Notes: generated from the letters alone by a model not told the origin. DNA of 60,622 nucleotides from Bifidobacterium leontopitheci (GCF_009193355.1 NZ_WBVT01000015.1:1-60622), one strand, 5' to 3'; counted from the stretch's first letter, positions 17,084 through 26,668 are shown. Numbers and translations: made by a program.

Positions 17084-18520
17084 ATGCGCCGAGGATTGAT
17101 CTACTCCTTATCCAGTAATGTCATCTTCTTCATCAGTGGATACGTACTTCACTTCTTCCTCGGCAATACCATGCCTGCGGCTAGTTACGGTGTTGTCGGC
17201 ACCATTATCACCGTGCTGGACTTCGAGTACATGTTCCTAAGTAATGGGGCGCGGCAATCGTTGGCCAAGGAAATCTCGATGAAGCGGTTCAGCGCATTGA
17301 GCGTCATCGGCAAAACCATTGCGTTTCAGCTAATCGTGATTGCGTTCTTCTTCTGTGTGAATTTCTTTGGCGCCCCGGCATTCGGATATGTACTCAATGA
17401 CGCTTCACTTGACTTCTATTTCAAAGTAGCCGCTTTTCTTATCCCGGCAAACGGATTCTTCGTTATTCTTCTCGGCATCAATGATGGCTTACAGCAGTTC
17501 GGCATCAGCGCACTGCTCGGCGTTATCTACCCTCTGGCCAAGCTATCAGCCATTCCGCTGGTACTAATCCCGTTCAAGGACAATCCGGTTGTAGGTGTAG
17601 AGCTTGGCTTCCTGTTCGCTCTGCTGGCATCCATCATTATCGGACTGATATTGCTCACTGCTTCTAGGAACCGACTGAAGCAAACTGACGGACCTGCCAT
17701 CGCATTCCCAACCGTCGCCAAAAACACGCTGAGCTTCTCCCTGTTCTTCATCGTCGTCTCGTTGGTGCTTAGCGTCGATACTTTGGTAGTGAAGTCCGTT
17801 GTTCGGCCCGCGCAGATGTCCGGATACTATACTGGAGCCGTCAACTTCGGCAAGATTTCCTATTATTTGTTGTCCGCTTTCGTAACGGTGATTCTTCCCG
17901 TCATCTCAAACCTAGTAGGTGCGGGGAAGAAAGAACAGGCGATTGTCAAAGCACGTGAAATCATTGTCATCTCACTGTCGTTCATCCTACCTATTGCTGT
18001 AATCGTATCCTCCTCAAGCAATTTGCTGCTGACCGCGTTCTATGGAAGCGACTATCGTGCTTCAGCCGGTGCCCTGACCTGTCTATCATTGTCTAACTTC
18101 TTCATGGGCATGACCGTCTTGCTGAATATGATTCTGAATTCTCATAACAGTTCACGATTCTCAGACGTATTGTCCATCGCTTCCTTGCTGACTATCATCC
18201 CTCTGTTCATCTTTACAGCGAAGCACGGTGGAATCACTGCAATTGCTGCTACGAGCATGACCTGTACTGCTCTTTTGATGCTCGTGTCGTTCATCCGAGT
18301 GCGTCAGATCATTGCCAGCGTGATGAGTCCATCAGCATGGAAGGCCATTGGCGGAGCGGTCATCCTTGGCGTAATCACCTACGGAATTGATCTGATTGTT
18401 CCGCATATGAATCTTCTGTTGGTAGGCGCTTTGTATATCCTGCTTTACGCTGTGTACATCGGAGCGCTTTCCCTTGCAAAGGTAATCACGCCCACGCTGA
18501 TAAAGTCACTGGCACAATAG
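17084..18520 (+). CDS. Wzx-like polysaccharide flippase
   Basis: The 478-aa protein has about 14 hydrophobic helices and the MOP/PST flippase pattern. The N-terminus MRRGLIYSLSSNVIFFISGY and the segment LGNTMPAASYGVVGTII match the start of Wzx/SpoVB/MurJ-type transporters. It is expected to flip lipid-linked oligosaccharide units across the membrane. The locus also encodes an ABC exporter, so there may be two lipid-linked products. It converges with the next gene, the stop codons being only 7 bp apart. A matching Wzy polymerase is not recognised, unless it is the large membrane protein on the other strand. Confidence 0.88.
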   Translation: MRRGLIYSLSSNVIFFISGYVLHFFLGNTMPAASYGVVGTIITVLDFEYMFLSNGARQSLAKEISMKRFSALSVIGKTIAFQLIVIAFFFCVNFFGAPAFGYVLNDASLDFYFKVAAFLIPANGFFVILLGINDGLQQFGISALLGVIYPLAKLSAIPLVLIPFKDNPVVGVELGFLFALLASIIIGLILLTASRNRLKQTDGPAIAFPTVAKNTLSFSLFFIVVSLVLSVDTLVVKSVVRPAQMSGYYTGAVNFGKISYYLLSAFVTVILPVISNLVGAGKKEQAIVKAREIIVISLSFILPIAVIVSSSSNLLLTAFYGSDYRASAGALTCLSLSNFFMGMTVLLNMILNSHNSSRFSDVLSIASLLTIIPLFIFTAKHGGITAIAATSMTCTALLMLVSFIRVRQIIASVMSPSAWKAIGGAVILGVITYGIDLIVPHMNLLLVGALYILLYAVYIGALSLAKVITPTLIKSLAQ

Positions 18521-18527
18521 CACCTCA

Positions 18528-20729
18528 TCACCTTCCACCGGCAACCAGCCTGTATGGCGTCCTCCCATTGATCGTTCGACCGATGCGCACGAATGAATAC
18601 CCATCCGGGAAGTGCATCGAGTCAAGCGGCTCAGTGGCGAGGACGTTTTTGACTCCTAGATCATCCAGCTGACGTGGCGTGGGGTGGAAAATGAAATCAT
18701 CAGGTGAAACAAGCTCAAATGGTCCCATTCGACGAGCGGAAGGCATCTCCACAGCTGAGTCATCAATCGACATGCCTACATATGCGAAACGGTTATAGGC
18801 GGTTTTCCATTGTCCAGTCGGATCGATGCGTTTCCAGCTGACCATATCAGGCACGACCTGCAATGAATTGAATGTCTTCACACCATTGGCCACCATCAGA
18901 TTCGCAATCCATGGGCTCCGCTCGCCCGACGCCGCCCACATGCCGTCATACTTTGACTGCAGTGCCTGCACTTGTTCAATCACCGGCTGCTTCGTTATCG
19001 GATCGGTTGAATACTGTACGGGATTGACCGACATACCGCTGATGAACAATACCACACCCGCAATTAAACCAGCTGAGAGCCGAATCGCCTTGTGCTCTGC
19101 AAGGAACGAGCATACAAACAATATCGACATCACACAGCATCCGCCGATAGTCAACGCTCCGATGTATGCAGGGTAGGCTTGACGAGTTGCAACAGCGGAT
19201 ATCCCCGCATAAATCACAGCAATGACAATGATCTGCCACATGCGCGGATTCCACGCGCGATATGCAGCGGCGCGCATCAGCAACAGGATATTGCAAATCG
19301 CGAACGCGACCATGATGCGATTGGGAGTAACCGGCGTGAGCAGCATGATCTTGGAAAGCCACAACGGAAAACCAATGCACGCGAAGCAGCCCAGCATTGT
19401 CACGACCGCAATCAGCGCCACACTGAATACATCAATCTTCTTGCGTTTCACCATATTGGCAAGAGACAACGCAATTCCCATTGGGAAGAGATCAATGAAC
19501 AATGCCGCTTCTGTCGCGTTGTGAACCGCACTGTTCGCGACGAATTCCCTAAACGGAAGCATCAGCGTACCGATGGCGGAAAAGAAGAACACCGGCCTGT
19601 ATCCGCCTCCAGTCGACTGCCGAGATCCGGGATACTCTGTGTGCAACGTTGCCATAATCGTTTCCATGGAAGGAATCAGGGATACCGTCATAATGACGGC
19701 AAATGCTACGACCAGAGCTGCAGCAATCGCAATGTCAGCCTTCGTGATGTGGATGGCTCCCCAGTGCTTGGCGACGACACCAACAATCAATGCAAGAAGG
19801 ACATAAGCCAGAGGAATCTGCCAAGCCGGGTATAGCGACAGTATGAACATGCCGGCACAAGCCAGAATTGCCGCGGCATACAACGCCCTCGCCTTTATCC
19901 TGGTATCGGCAAGATAACGGTCAAAGCAACATACCGAAGTGAATACGGCAATCAACATCTCCGGGAGCGAGTTCACCGCAAACCACCACTGAATCAGTGG
20001 CGCAAACGCTATCATCGAAGCGCCCAAGCAGCAGAGTCCATGATGCTGCGCGCCTGTCTCCTTTTCATTATTGGTCAGCATCAGCAGAACCTGATAGGAC
20101 GCAAGAAACAGCGCAACAAGTCTGGCACTCCAGTAGAAGGCAAGTCCTCGAGCACTGCCCAAAAGAAGATATCCCCAATGGAATGGCCGGAACAACTCGG
20201 CAAGGACCCAAACCGGCGCATCCTTGATGATGAACATGTCGGTCGACTTATTGCCGAACAACGGGTTGAAGTATCCGTAATGGTTATACCCCTGAGAAAA
20301 CGCGAAAGGCGTGCCGACAATATACTCGTCTGTTCTAATCGGCCGAGGAGTCCCCCATACCACCCCTTGTGACATGTCACCGCCAAGCCAGTAGTTCCAC
20401 ATGCCCATCGAAGATCCGCTGATGTTAAGCGCTACCGAGAGCGCTACAATTCCTGCGCCAATAATGAAGCGATACTTATGGAGCGCCATGCCCGTACGCC
20501 GGATTCCAAAGGCAATCGCGCAGACAGGCACGGCGAGAACCAAAGTGAATACAATGAAGCGAATGCCATGTATATACCATGGGGTGAGACTACCGTACTG
20601 AGTCAGCCGGAAGAAATGCCTGATCACAGCTGGGCATAAGAACGTCGCTACTCCGCCGGCCAACAGACTGATTGCCGCCGCAACGCAGGTTCGCCCAACA
20701 TCAGTGAATTTGATTGCTCTGCTGTCCAT
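18528..20729 (-). CDS. large multi-pass membrane protein, possible GT-C enzyme
   Basis: The 733-aa protein has about 12-14 membrane helices, followed by an extracytoplasmic domain in the last ~150 residues. The first large loop (around residues 115-190) carries WNYWLGGDMSQGVVWGTPR and the acidic RTDEYIVGTPFAFSQGYN. Such an acidic loop after helix 3 or 4 is typical of lipid-sugar-dependent GT-C glycosyltransferases. It may therefore transfer a sugar from a polyprenyl carrier outside the cell, or act as a polymerase. The family is not identified with certainty. ATG at 20729 is chosen because GAGGAGGAAG lies before it; an upstream in-frame ATG would encode a hydrophilic 14-residue extension. Confidence 0.75.
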   Translation of the reverse strand: MDSRAIKFTDVGRTCVAAAISLLAGGVATFLCPAVIRHFFRLTQYGSLTPWYIHGIRFIVFTLVLAVPVCAIAFGIRRTGMALHKYRFIIGAGIVALSVALNISGSSMGMWNYWLGGDMSQGVVWGTPRPIRTDEYIVGTPFAFSQGYNHYGYFNPLFGNKSTDMFIIKDAPVWVLAELFRPFHWGYLLLGSARGLAFYWSARLVALFLASYQVLLMLTNNEKETGAQHHGLCCLGASMIAFAPLIQWWFAVNSLPEMLIAVFTSVCCFDRYLADTRIKARALYAAAILACAGMFILSLYPAWQIPLAYVLLALIVGVVAKHWGAIHITKADIAIAAALVVAFAVIMTVSLIPSMETIMATLHTEYPGSRQSTGGGYRPVFFFSAIGTLMLPFREFVANSAVHNATEAALFIDLFPMGIALSLANMVKRKKIDVFSVALIAVVTMLGCFACIGFPLWLSKIMLLTPVTPNRIMVAFAICNILLLMRAAAYRAWNPRMWQIIVIAVIYAGISAVATRQAYPAYIGALTIGGCCVMSILFVCSFLAEHKAIRLSAGLIAGVVLFISGMSVNPVQYSTDPITKQPVIEQVQALQSKYDGMWAASGERSPWIANLMVANGVKTFNSLQVVPDMVSWKRIDPTGQWKTAYNRFAYVGMSIDDSAVEMPSARRMGPFELVSPDDFIFHPTPRQLDDLGVKNVLATEPLDSMHFPDGYSFVRIGRTINGRTPYRLVAGGR

Positions 20730-20836
20730 GCTCTTTGCTTCCTCCTCATTCCTATATCTGCTGCTACCCAATCATATGCGGGTGGTGGCATATAGGGGAG
20801 TAACGGCAATCAAGACAACAAGACAGGCTTATGTAG

Positions 20837-20878
20837 CAGTAGAGGTCTGCTCCGGCAAACCGGAGCAGACCTCTACTG
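20837..20878 (-). terminator. 19-bp perfect hairpin
   Basis: Perfect 19-bp arms at 20837-20855 and 20860-20878 (stem end CAGTAGAGG, loop CAAA) lie 25 bp past the stop of the NlpC/P60 gene on the minus strand. No T-run follows, but the stem is very stable. Confidence 0.7.
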
Positions 20879-20903
20879 TCCTCCCATCACAGCTATCGAC
20901 ACA

Positions 20904-21938
20904 TCACAGGAACGGGCGAGCGACCTTGGTCGGGATACGTCCGTCATCGAAGATGTTGGCAATACGGACCCTTGGAGGATAGGCTTCGATCACCTGATTG
21001 TTGCCCAAGTAGATTGCTACATGGCCAACATAGAAGATCAGGTCGCCACGCTTACGCTGGTTCAACGCCACGGCACGGTAGAAGCGGGAGTCGGCCTGCA
21101 TGTTGTTTGCGTCATGGCTATGGTACGGATCATACCAGTGCTTGTATGGGTTGTAATCGCCCAGATTCATACCTGTCGCGTACAACGATTGCATTACCAG
21201 TCCGGCACAGTCAACGCCTTTGCTTGGCGACAGCGCGTAATCCCAGACATAGCGCGAGCCCAGGTACTCATGTGCCCGCCGAATCATTTGTTCAATGGCT
21301 TGGTTGCGGTCGGCGTTCACCTGAAGACGCGAAGGCGTCGCATAGTTCCACGGTGATGGATAGTTGAACTTGACTGAACGGTTGCTCACCTGGAAGTACT
21401 GAGGCGGGTTCTGCCAGCCGTACTTGTCGGTTGCGCCGGTCTTGGAATCAAACCAGAACCGGTATCCCTTGTACATGTGCGTACCAGACAGACGAGCACC
21501 GGTTCGCTCATCGTACAGCTTGTAGATCTGGTTCCCCAGTTTCGCCCAACCGCCGTGGCGGTAGCCTGTCTTAGGTTCAAGATAGAACCACGAGCCGCCG
21601 ATCTTATGCTCACCGTACAGCTTACGACCGTCCGGAGCATAGTACACATATTTGCCGTTGCTGAGCTTGCGCCATCCGGTGTACATCACACCAGTGTCCT
21701 CGGTGAAATAATACGAATTCCCCTGAATGGTCTGATCGCCTTTCAGCGGTACGCCCTGATCAAGGTAGAAAGAGTCGCCACCGACCTTCTGCCAACCGGT
21801 GACGCCGACGCTCGAGCCGCTGCCGACCTCGACTCCACCAGCAGCATAGGCAGGCGTCATGATGGACGCGGCAGTGATGACAGCGGCCACGGCAGCGACG
21901 ACTCTGACGGCCTTGTGCCACATGCGTTGCTTCAACAT
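20904..21938 (-). CDS. secreted NlpC/P60 peptidoglycan hydrolase with wall-binding repeats
   Basis: The 344-aa protein has an N-terminal signal peptide ending near AYAAGG (residue ~35). Residues ~45-175 hold about six choline-binding-like GW units (GWQKVGGDSFYLDQG, GWRKLSNGKYVYYAPDG, GGSWFYLEPKTG). An NlpC/P60 cysteine peptidase domain covers about 215-344, with catalytic Cys in GVDCAGLVMQSLY (~245) and His in VGHVAIYLG (~303). It would cut stem peptides of peptidoglycan outside the cell. ATG 21938 has AAGGAA seven bases upstream; a longer frame starts seven codons earlier without one. The gene is followed by a strong hairpin and lies downstream of two other envelope genes on the same strand. 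Confidence 0.92.
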   Translation of the reverse strand: MLKQRMWHKAVRVVAAVAAVITAASIMTPAYAAGGVEVGSGSSVGVTGWQKVGGDSFYLDQGVPLKGDQTIQGNSYYFTEDTGVMYTGWRKLSNGKYVYYAPDGRKLYGEHKIGGSWFYLEPKTGYRHGGWAKLGNQIYKLYDERTGARLSGTHMYKGYRFWFDSKTGATDKYGWQNPPQYFQVSNRSVKFNYPSPWNYATPSRLQVNADRNQAIEQMIRRAHEYLGSRYVWDYALSPSKGVDCAGLVMQSLYATGMNLGDYNPYKHWYDPYHSHDANNMQADSRFYRAVALNQRKRGDLIFYVGHVAIYLGNNQVIEAYPPRVRIANIFDDGRIPTKVARPFL

Positions 21939-21984
21939 ATTGTGTTCCTTACTGTTCAAAGTTCTGTTGTCGGTTGATTGCTGG

Positions 21985-22548
21985 CTATTGAGCGGAATTA
22001 GCGGCGGGCTCGCTGCCGACTGCTTCGACAGTAAGCTGCAGGCCGGAGTTGTCGTTGTAAATCCACGTCACGTCCATGCCTTTCCAGCGTTCGGTTTTCA
22101 GCCCGTCGTCCATCTTGGCGTTCAGGATTCGGCTTCTTAGATCATCAGGCATGCCGAAGTTCTTCAGTACGCATTCAACGGCCTTTTTGTCTGAGTCCTT
22201 GCCGGACAGCAGGGTCAGCGATTTCCCGCCGTCCTCGGTGACCATGATCTCCTTGTTGATGGCGGTCTCGCTGAATGCTTCCTTCGTGTCGCAGGCAGTG
22301 TCCACCTTGGTGATCTTCGCTGGTGCGGCCTTGATGTCGGCAGCTTCTTGGGCTGCCTGTTCGGCGCGTTTGGAAGCGGGAATGACCCAGAGAGACACGA
22401 CGGCGACGGCCACCACCAGTACCACGACAATGGCGGATACCACGAGGCAAAGCCAAACCGTCTTTTTGCGACGCTTCGACTTCTCACCACTCTGCAGCGA
22501 GTGCTCCGCGTTGTCGGCCATATCGGAGGAATCCTTCTCAGAGCGCAT
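21985..22548 (-). CDS. small membrane-anchored extracytoplasmic protein
   Basis: The 187-aa protein has a cytosolic Lys/Arg-rich start (KSKRRKK), one hydrophobic helix (about residues 31-55, VWLCLVVSAIVVVLVVAVAV) and an external domain of about 130 residues with two Cys (DTACDTKEAF and AVECVLKNFG) that could form a disulfide. The fold is not recognised. AGGAAGGA lies before ATG 22548, which sits inside the last codons of the upstream gene (11-bp overlap), so translation is probably coupled. A second Met nine codons in is an alternative. It may assist the neighbouring secreted proteins. Confidence 0.75.
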   Translation of the reverse strand: MRSEKDSSDMADNAEHSLQSGEKSKRRKKTVWLCLVVSAIVVVLVVAVAVVSLWVIPASKRAEQAAQEAADIKAAPAKITKVDTACDTKEAFSETAINKEIMVTEDGGKSLTLLSGKDSDKKAVECVLKNFGMPDDLRSRILNAKMDDGLKTERWKGMDVTWIYNDNSGLQLTVEAVGSEPAANSAQ

Positions 22549-24016
22549 TCCAGCCGATTCCTTCCTGGCGCCATCCGAAAGTCACGCGGCCAACGGCTCT
22601 CCATTCACTGTACGTAGAGAACAGACGATCACCGGTATACGGGTTATACAGACGATACACATCTCTCAAACCATCTTCATGCACATGGAATGCCACACCT
22701 TCATACCGCCATCCGACCTTCATTGCCGCATTTCGCTCAGCCGCCGACTTGGTGAAGAAATGAGCGCCATTCTTTGGATAGTACAACCGGTATACGTTCG
22801 TGCCCTTTTTCGCCGCATAGAACGGAATTCCCTCACTCTGCCACTGGCCTCCCCTAATAAGTGTCAGATACTCATTCCTGCTAGCAGTGAAATGATGGAA
22901 CCTCGTCTTCTTGTTGATGACACGATAGACCGGCGTCTTATCGCCATTGTCGAACACGGCATATGAAACCTGCAGTCGTGCAGCAGATTTCGTCGAATCG
23001 GTTCCCTGCGCAGTTAACACGACGAAGACCGTAATGGGCTGTGCTGTAGTGTTATTGAAATACAGCCAATTTCCTTCTGCACCACTACCAGACGTGCAGA
23101 AACTTGTCCCGCACAAAGAAGCCGTCCGCAGGCCAAGGAACTGGTCACCTTGCACAGATCCGTTAGACGATTTGTTCAGCCATGATGAAAAATCACCGGA
23201 TGACGAGAATCGCAGACCGTTGCGCTGATCGCCGATATAACCGGCATATACATAGCTCCCGCCATTCTGGGTATCGAAAGGACCATGCGCGGCCATGATA
23301 AACGATGGACGGGTACCGCTCAGAGCAGCGTTATTTCGGATAGAGAACTTACCAGTCGTGTTTCGCGGAACCGTAAACTGGTATGTTGTAGCGCTCTGAA
23401 CACTTGTGTCTTGAGCATTGGTGATGATACCACCTGACGCGTCAGCGGTATATGAACCTTTATATCCGTCAGAAATCTTTACCAAACCGTTATCTTTAAG
23501 CTTGCTGACCGCACAGCCGTTTGACTTGCATAAAGTAGCGAGTCTCTTTTGCGCGTCGGATTCGTATCGCTGGTAAGCGCTGGCAAAAGACGGAACAACA
23601 GACCACGAAGCCTCGCTGGCAGCAATGTTGGATGCTGATTGCGAAGAATCTTCAGGTTTTTCTTCGCTTCCGGTATCATCGCCATCGGAATTGGCCTCTG
23701 CATTATTGCTCACGACATCATCACCACTGTTGGATTGATCCACAGACAAACTGGATCCATCGCCGCCGTCGTTACCAGCTGCCGCATCGCCCTCGGCAGG
23801 AGCGGGGTCATCAACCGCATTATTACCATTATCGGCCCCGACGCCATCCTTATTAATAGCATCTGAGGTATTGCCCGGTGTGGCCTGCGAAGAATCCTGA
23901 CCCGTAGATGAATCATCGGCGGCTGCATACTCAAGTTGAATCATGCCCATCGACAGCATCAATGTCGATGCAGCGAAAACAGCAGCCATACGGTGAAATA
24001 CACGCGCGGAAACCAT
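22538..24016 (-). CDS. secreted protein with DUF5648-type C-terminal domain
   Basis: The 492-aa protein has a signal peptide (cleavage near LEYAAA, residue ~34). An Asp/Ser/Asn/Gly-rich linker spans residues ~35-130. A middle domain of ~130-350 is unassigned and contains a conserved-looking pair NGCAVSKL and SLCGTSFCTSG. The C-terminal ~140 residues form a DUF5648 domain: TPVYRVINKKTRFHHFTAS, NVYRLYYPKNGAHFFTKS and VYRLYNPYTGDRLFST. DUF5648 repeats occur on secreted wall or carbohydrate-active proteins of Gram-positive gut bacteria. GAAAGGG lies before ATG 24016. It heads a group with the small membrane protein and NlpC/P60 hydrolase. Its TAGAAT -10 candidate is at 24081-24086 on the minus strand. 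Confidence 0.85.
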   Translation of the reverse strand: MVSARVFHRMAAVFAASTLMLSMGMIQLEYAAADDSSTGQDSSQATPGNTSDAINKDGVGADNGNNAVDDPAPAEGDAAAGNDGGDGSSLSVDQSNSGDDVVSNNAEANSDGDDTGSEEKPEDSSQSASNIAASEASWSVVPSFASAYQRYESDAQKRLATLCKSNGCAVSKLKDNGLVKISDGYKGSYTADASGGIITNAQDTSVQSATTYQFTVPRNTTGKFSIRNNAALSGTRPSFIMAAHGPFDTQNGGSYVYAGYIGDQRNGLRFSSSGDFSSWLNKSSNGSVQGDQFLGLRTASLCGTSFCTSGSGAEGNWLYFNNTTAQPITVFVVLTAQGTDSTKSAARLQVSYAVFDNGDKTPVYRVINKKTRFHHFTASRNEYLTLIRGGQWQSEGIPFYAAKKGTNVYRLYYPKNGAHFFTKSAAERNAAMKVGWRYEGVAFHVHEDGLRDVYRLYNPYTGDRLFSTYSEWRAVGRVTFGWRQEGIGWNAL

Positions 24017-24424
24017 CTTGGCCCTTTCTTTCTGCTTCTCTTCTGCCTGCTCATGGCAAGGATACAAGTACAGTCACGACATTCTAACCAACATTTCGAC
24101 TGAATGACACATCAGCAAAATTCGATTTCTTACATCAGTGTGTCAGCTGAGCTATAACCATTTTGGACTCCTCGTTCCAATGCGGACGCAGTCACCAGGT
24201 ATGACCAAGATACTAGATATTATTGAACGTACTGTCGATTTAATCGTCAATACGGCGGACTTAGTGTCAGGAAATTCCATTGCCGCCATGACATGCATTG
24301 TCGATATGATTGTCATCGCATGGCAGACTTGGGGCCTCATCCGCTCAAAACAAGAACTATGCCAGATCTTAAGGCAGCACCCGCGTCATGCGCGGTCCTC
24401 GACAATTTGGCATTCCTCACAAAA
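24017..24424. other. gap with a doubtful short ORF
   Basis: Apart from the -10 candidate TAGAAT (minus strand, 24081-24086), nothing clear is visible. A 77-codon plus-strand frame from ATG 24201 to 24434 has an amphipathic, Ile/Val-rich start (MTKILDIIERTVDLIVNTA) reminiscent of small membrane peptides. It lacks a ribosome site and overlaps the end of the opposing glycosyltransferase gene by 10 bp, so it is not called as a gene. Confidence 0.35.
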
Positions 24425-25570
24425 TCATCGGTAATGCCGCACATGCCCACGCACCCACTGCGCCAGCGGTTTGGCGACCTCCTGCGGGGTGAACGAGACC
24501 GCGGTCGCGGAGGCGGCCTGCTGGGCGCGGCGCAGCTCGGCCGGGTCTGCGAGCAGTCGTTCGATCGCGTCGGCCAGGTCGGCCGCGTCACCGGGCTGCA
24601 CGTAGGTCACACCGTCGCCGAGGACGCGGCGCTGGGGTGCGGTGTCGCTGGTGATGACGGCACAGCCGGCGGCCATCGACTGGTAAACCTTGTTCGGCAC
24701 CACGTGCAGGCCTTTCGGCGTAGTGGAAAAAATGCCGAGCGAAATCGCGTGGCCTGCCACAAGCGCCGGCAGCTGCTCCGGCTCCACCCATTCGCGGAAG
24801 TCCACGTTGGTCACGCCATCGAGAATCCGCCGTACTTCGGCATAATCCTGACCTTTGCCGATCAACGTCACACGCGGCGTCACGCCACGTTCGGCAAGCA
24901 GACGGACCGCCTCGGCGATCACCGGAACGCCTTGCAGCGGCGTGTACAGACCGTAGAAGACGACGTCATGCGAGCGAACATCACCGTTGCCGTCGCGCTC
25001 GGCTTCACGCTCGCGCTCGCCGGCCGCATACCATTCGTCGGGAGCGCCGACGGGGAGCACCATGCTCGCATGGCCGGCCGGCATCATAGCCTCATGCTCC
25101 TTGGTGTCCAGCACCACCAGATCGGCTGCGTTGATGGCCTTACGGTCCAGGCCGTTGAGCAGACGGACCTTCAGGCCCTGCGCGCCGCGGTCCTTGGCGG
25201 TGTCGCCGGCGAAGATCAGATGGTCCAGAATGATCGGCACATGCTTGAAGACACGTCGTGCGAGCAGCACGTCGAAATGACCCATGTAGCCGACCAGCAC
25301 CGCGTCCGGTTTGCCGTTGCGGCGCATCCATGCACGCGCATCCTTGCGCAGCGCACGCCACAGGCCGAGCAGGTCCCACGCGAAGCCGAACAGCTTCCAT
25401 GGTTTTTTGAGGATCTCCACGCGCTGCGCGGTCGACAGTTCCAGCGGATGGTTGATTTCTTCGACCGTGCAGCCGTTGCGGCGCAGACCGTCGATGAGAA
25501 TGCCGACGCGGGGATGCTTGCGCACGTTGTAGGTGCCGAACGCGAGCACACGAGGACGCCTGTCAGTCAT
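24425..25570 (-). CDS. GT4-family glycosyltransferase
   Basis: The 381-aa protein is a GT-B fold retaining enzyme (Glycos_transf_1). The start shows VLAFGTYNVRKHPRVGIL, and the C-terminal half shows VVFYGLYTPLQGVPVIAEA, then VTLIGKGQDY, then FREWVEPEQLPALV. The donor-binding segment LGIFSTTPKGLHVVPNKVYQ is followed by SMAAGCAVITSDT, where Lys of NKVYQ stands in the family acidic/basic site. It probably transfers a sugar from a nucleotide donor to a lipid-linked acceptor. GGAAGG lies five bases before ATG 25570. It is a single gene, back to back with the PIN-domain pair. Confidence 0.9.
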   Translation of the reverse strand: MTDRRPRVLAFGTYNVRKHPRVGILIDGLRRNGCTVEEINHPLELSTAQRVEILKKPWKLFGFAWDLLGLWRALRKDARAWMRRNGKPDAVLVGYMGHFDVLLARRVFKHVPIILDHLIFAGDTAKDRGAQGLKVRLLNGLDRKAINAADLVVLDTKEHEAMMPAGHASMVLPVGAPDEWYAAGEREREAERDGNGDVRSHDVVFYGLYTPLQGVPVIAEAVRLLAERGVTPRVTLIGKGQDYAEVRRILDGVTNVDFREWVEPEQLPALVAGHAISLGIFSTTPKGLHVVPNKVYQSMAAGCAVITSDTAPQRRVLGDGVTYVQPGDAADLADAIERLLADPAELRRAQQAASATAVSFTPQEVAKPLAQWVRGHVRHYR

Positions 25571-25750
25571 CTCAGCCTTCCGATTCAGTCGATACGCGAA
25601 CTACGTAATTCCTATGAGAGCCTATCTATGATAGCGGAAAGCGTCTACATGGGACAGTGGCAAGAAAGGCGACTCGTCATCGAAGGGCACTGCCGATTAG
25701 CCAAAAGCTTCCGTTGTTTTGGAGCCTTCGCCAATTTATGTGGACGAGGA

Positions 25751-25792
25751 GTGTAGTTCACTTTTTGTGATACACGGTGTTTCTCGTACACT
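25751..25792 (+). promoter_or_regulatory. promoter with dyad upstream of the PIN pair
   Basis: TTGTGA (25765-25770) and TACACT (25787-25792) at 16-bp spacing form a plausible promoter. An imperfect dyad, GTGTAGTTCAC and GTGATACAC, spans 25751-25775 and covers the -35 box, as an operator for autoregulation would. The remaining gap from 25571 to 25876 shows nothing else. Confidence 0.4.
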
Positions 25793-25876
25793 GGTATGCA
25801 GCAATAGCACGAGAATGACTTGCGACGGTATGCACCACCGCAATGCCATCTGTTTCGGACAGGAAGGAGGTGTGTC

Positions 25877-26668
25877 ATGAGTGATGAGGGTTTTAGTTTC
25901 AAGCTGGATTGCGCACCGGATGTCGTAACCCCGAAGGCATTGGGGCAGGCTGTGTCCGCATTCAACAAAATGCTAGCTGTGGCGAATGCGTCCGATTGGC
26001 GCATCTCCCGTATGGAATTGCATAGCATTGATCTTGCGGCGGAACCTGCGGTGGTGGACGAGGCCGCGGAACGGTCATTCGCCACTCTGGGCGTAATCGT
26101 GCGTCTTGCCGCAAATGATACCGTAAGCCGGGAGGAGATATCCCGATTCTCCGGAGTATTGTCGCCCCTGAATGATCTGGTCAAAGAGACCAAAGCGGAC
26201 GTCACGGTTGCTTCGCGTGGAGTAGAGGGAACATTCACGCCAGCAACGCTTACGAGTCTCACTCGGCTATTGATTCGCGGCGCTCGTCGTTCGTTCGGTC
26301 ATGTGCGCGGCAATGTGGATAAGATTATCCTGCAGTCCAAGCATCGTACTCTTGGACTTATCGACCGAGTCACCCAAAGTCGCATCGATGTCAGGTTCGG
26401 ACCGGAACTGGACTCGATTGTGAAACAGATTCAGATGGGCATGGAGATTGATGTGCGCGGTTTTATCCGGGCCAATGACGGTGAACTGCTGTCGATGGAT
26501 GCGGAGGAACTGATAATCATCAGTACGGAACATCATCCTTTGGTTACAGCCGAAGACTTGGAAGGGACGATTGGCTTGGATTGCACCGCTGGGCTTGGAT
26601 CCGTTGATTTCGTATCCGCGCTGCGGGATAACGCTATCGGCAACACCGCGGATGGAGGTAAACGGTGA
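25877..26668 (+). CDS. unknown 263-aa protein coupled to a PIN-domain protein
   Basis: This cytosolic protein has no signal or membrane segment and is not recognised with confidence. The N-terminal half (about 1-120) looks mixed alpha/beta, with PKALGQAVSAFNKML and MELHSIDLA. Residues ~128-225 resemble a small barrel in which a strand pair frames IDRVTQSRIDVRFG and MEIDVRGFIRANDGELLSMD. GGAAGGAGG lies six bases before ATG 25877. The stop overlaps the GTG of the PIN gene (GTGA), so the two proteins are made in tight ratio. The position suggests an antitoxin or a partner of the nuclease, but it is far longer than usual VapB antitoxins and shows no obvious DNA-binding motif. Confidence 0.8.
   Translation: MSDEGFSFKLDCAPDVVTPKALGQAVSAFNKMLAVANASDWRISRMELHSIDLAAEPAVVDEAAERSFATLGVIVRLAANDTVSREEISRFSGVLSPLNDLVKETKADVTVASRGVEGTFTPATLTSLTRLLIRGARRSFGHVRGNVDKIILQSKHRTLGLIDRVTQSRIDVRFGPELDSIVKQIQMGMEIDVRGFIRANDGELLSMDAEELIIISTEHHPLVTAEDLEGTIGLDCTAGLGSVDFVSALRDNAIGNTADGGKR

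Noticed and set aside
24201..24434. 77-codon small protein with an amphipathic start
   Set aside because: No ribosome site, overlaps the end of the opposing glycosyltransferase gene, and has an irregular C-terminal half; noted only as doubtful.
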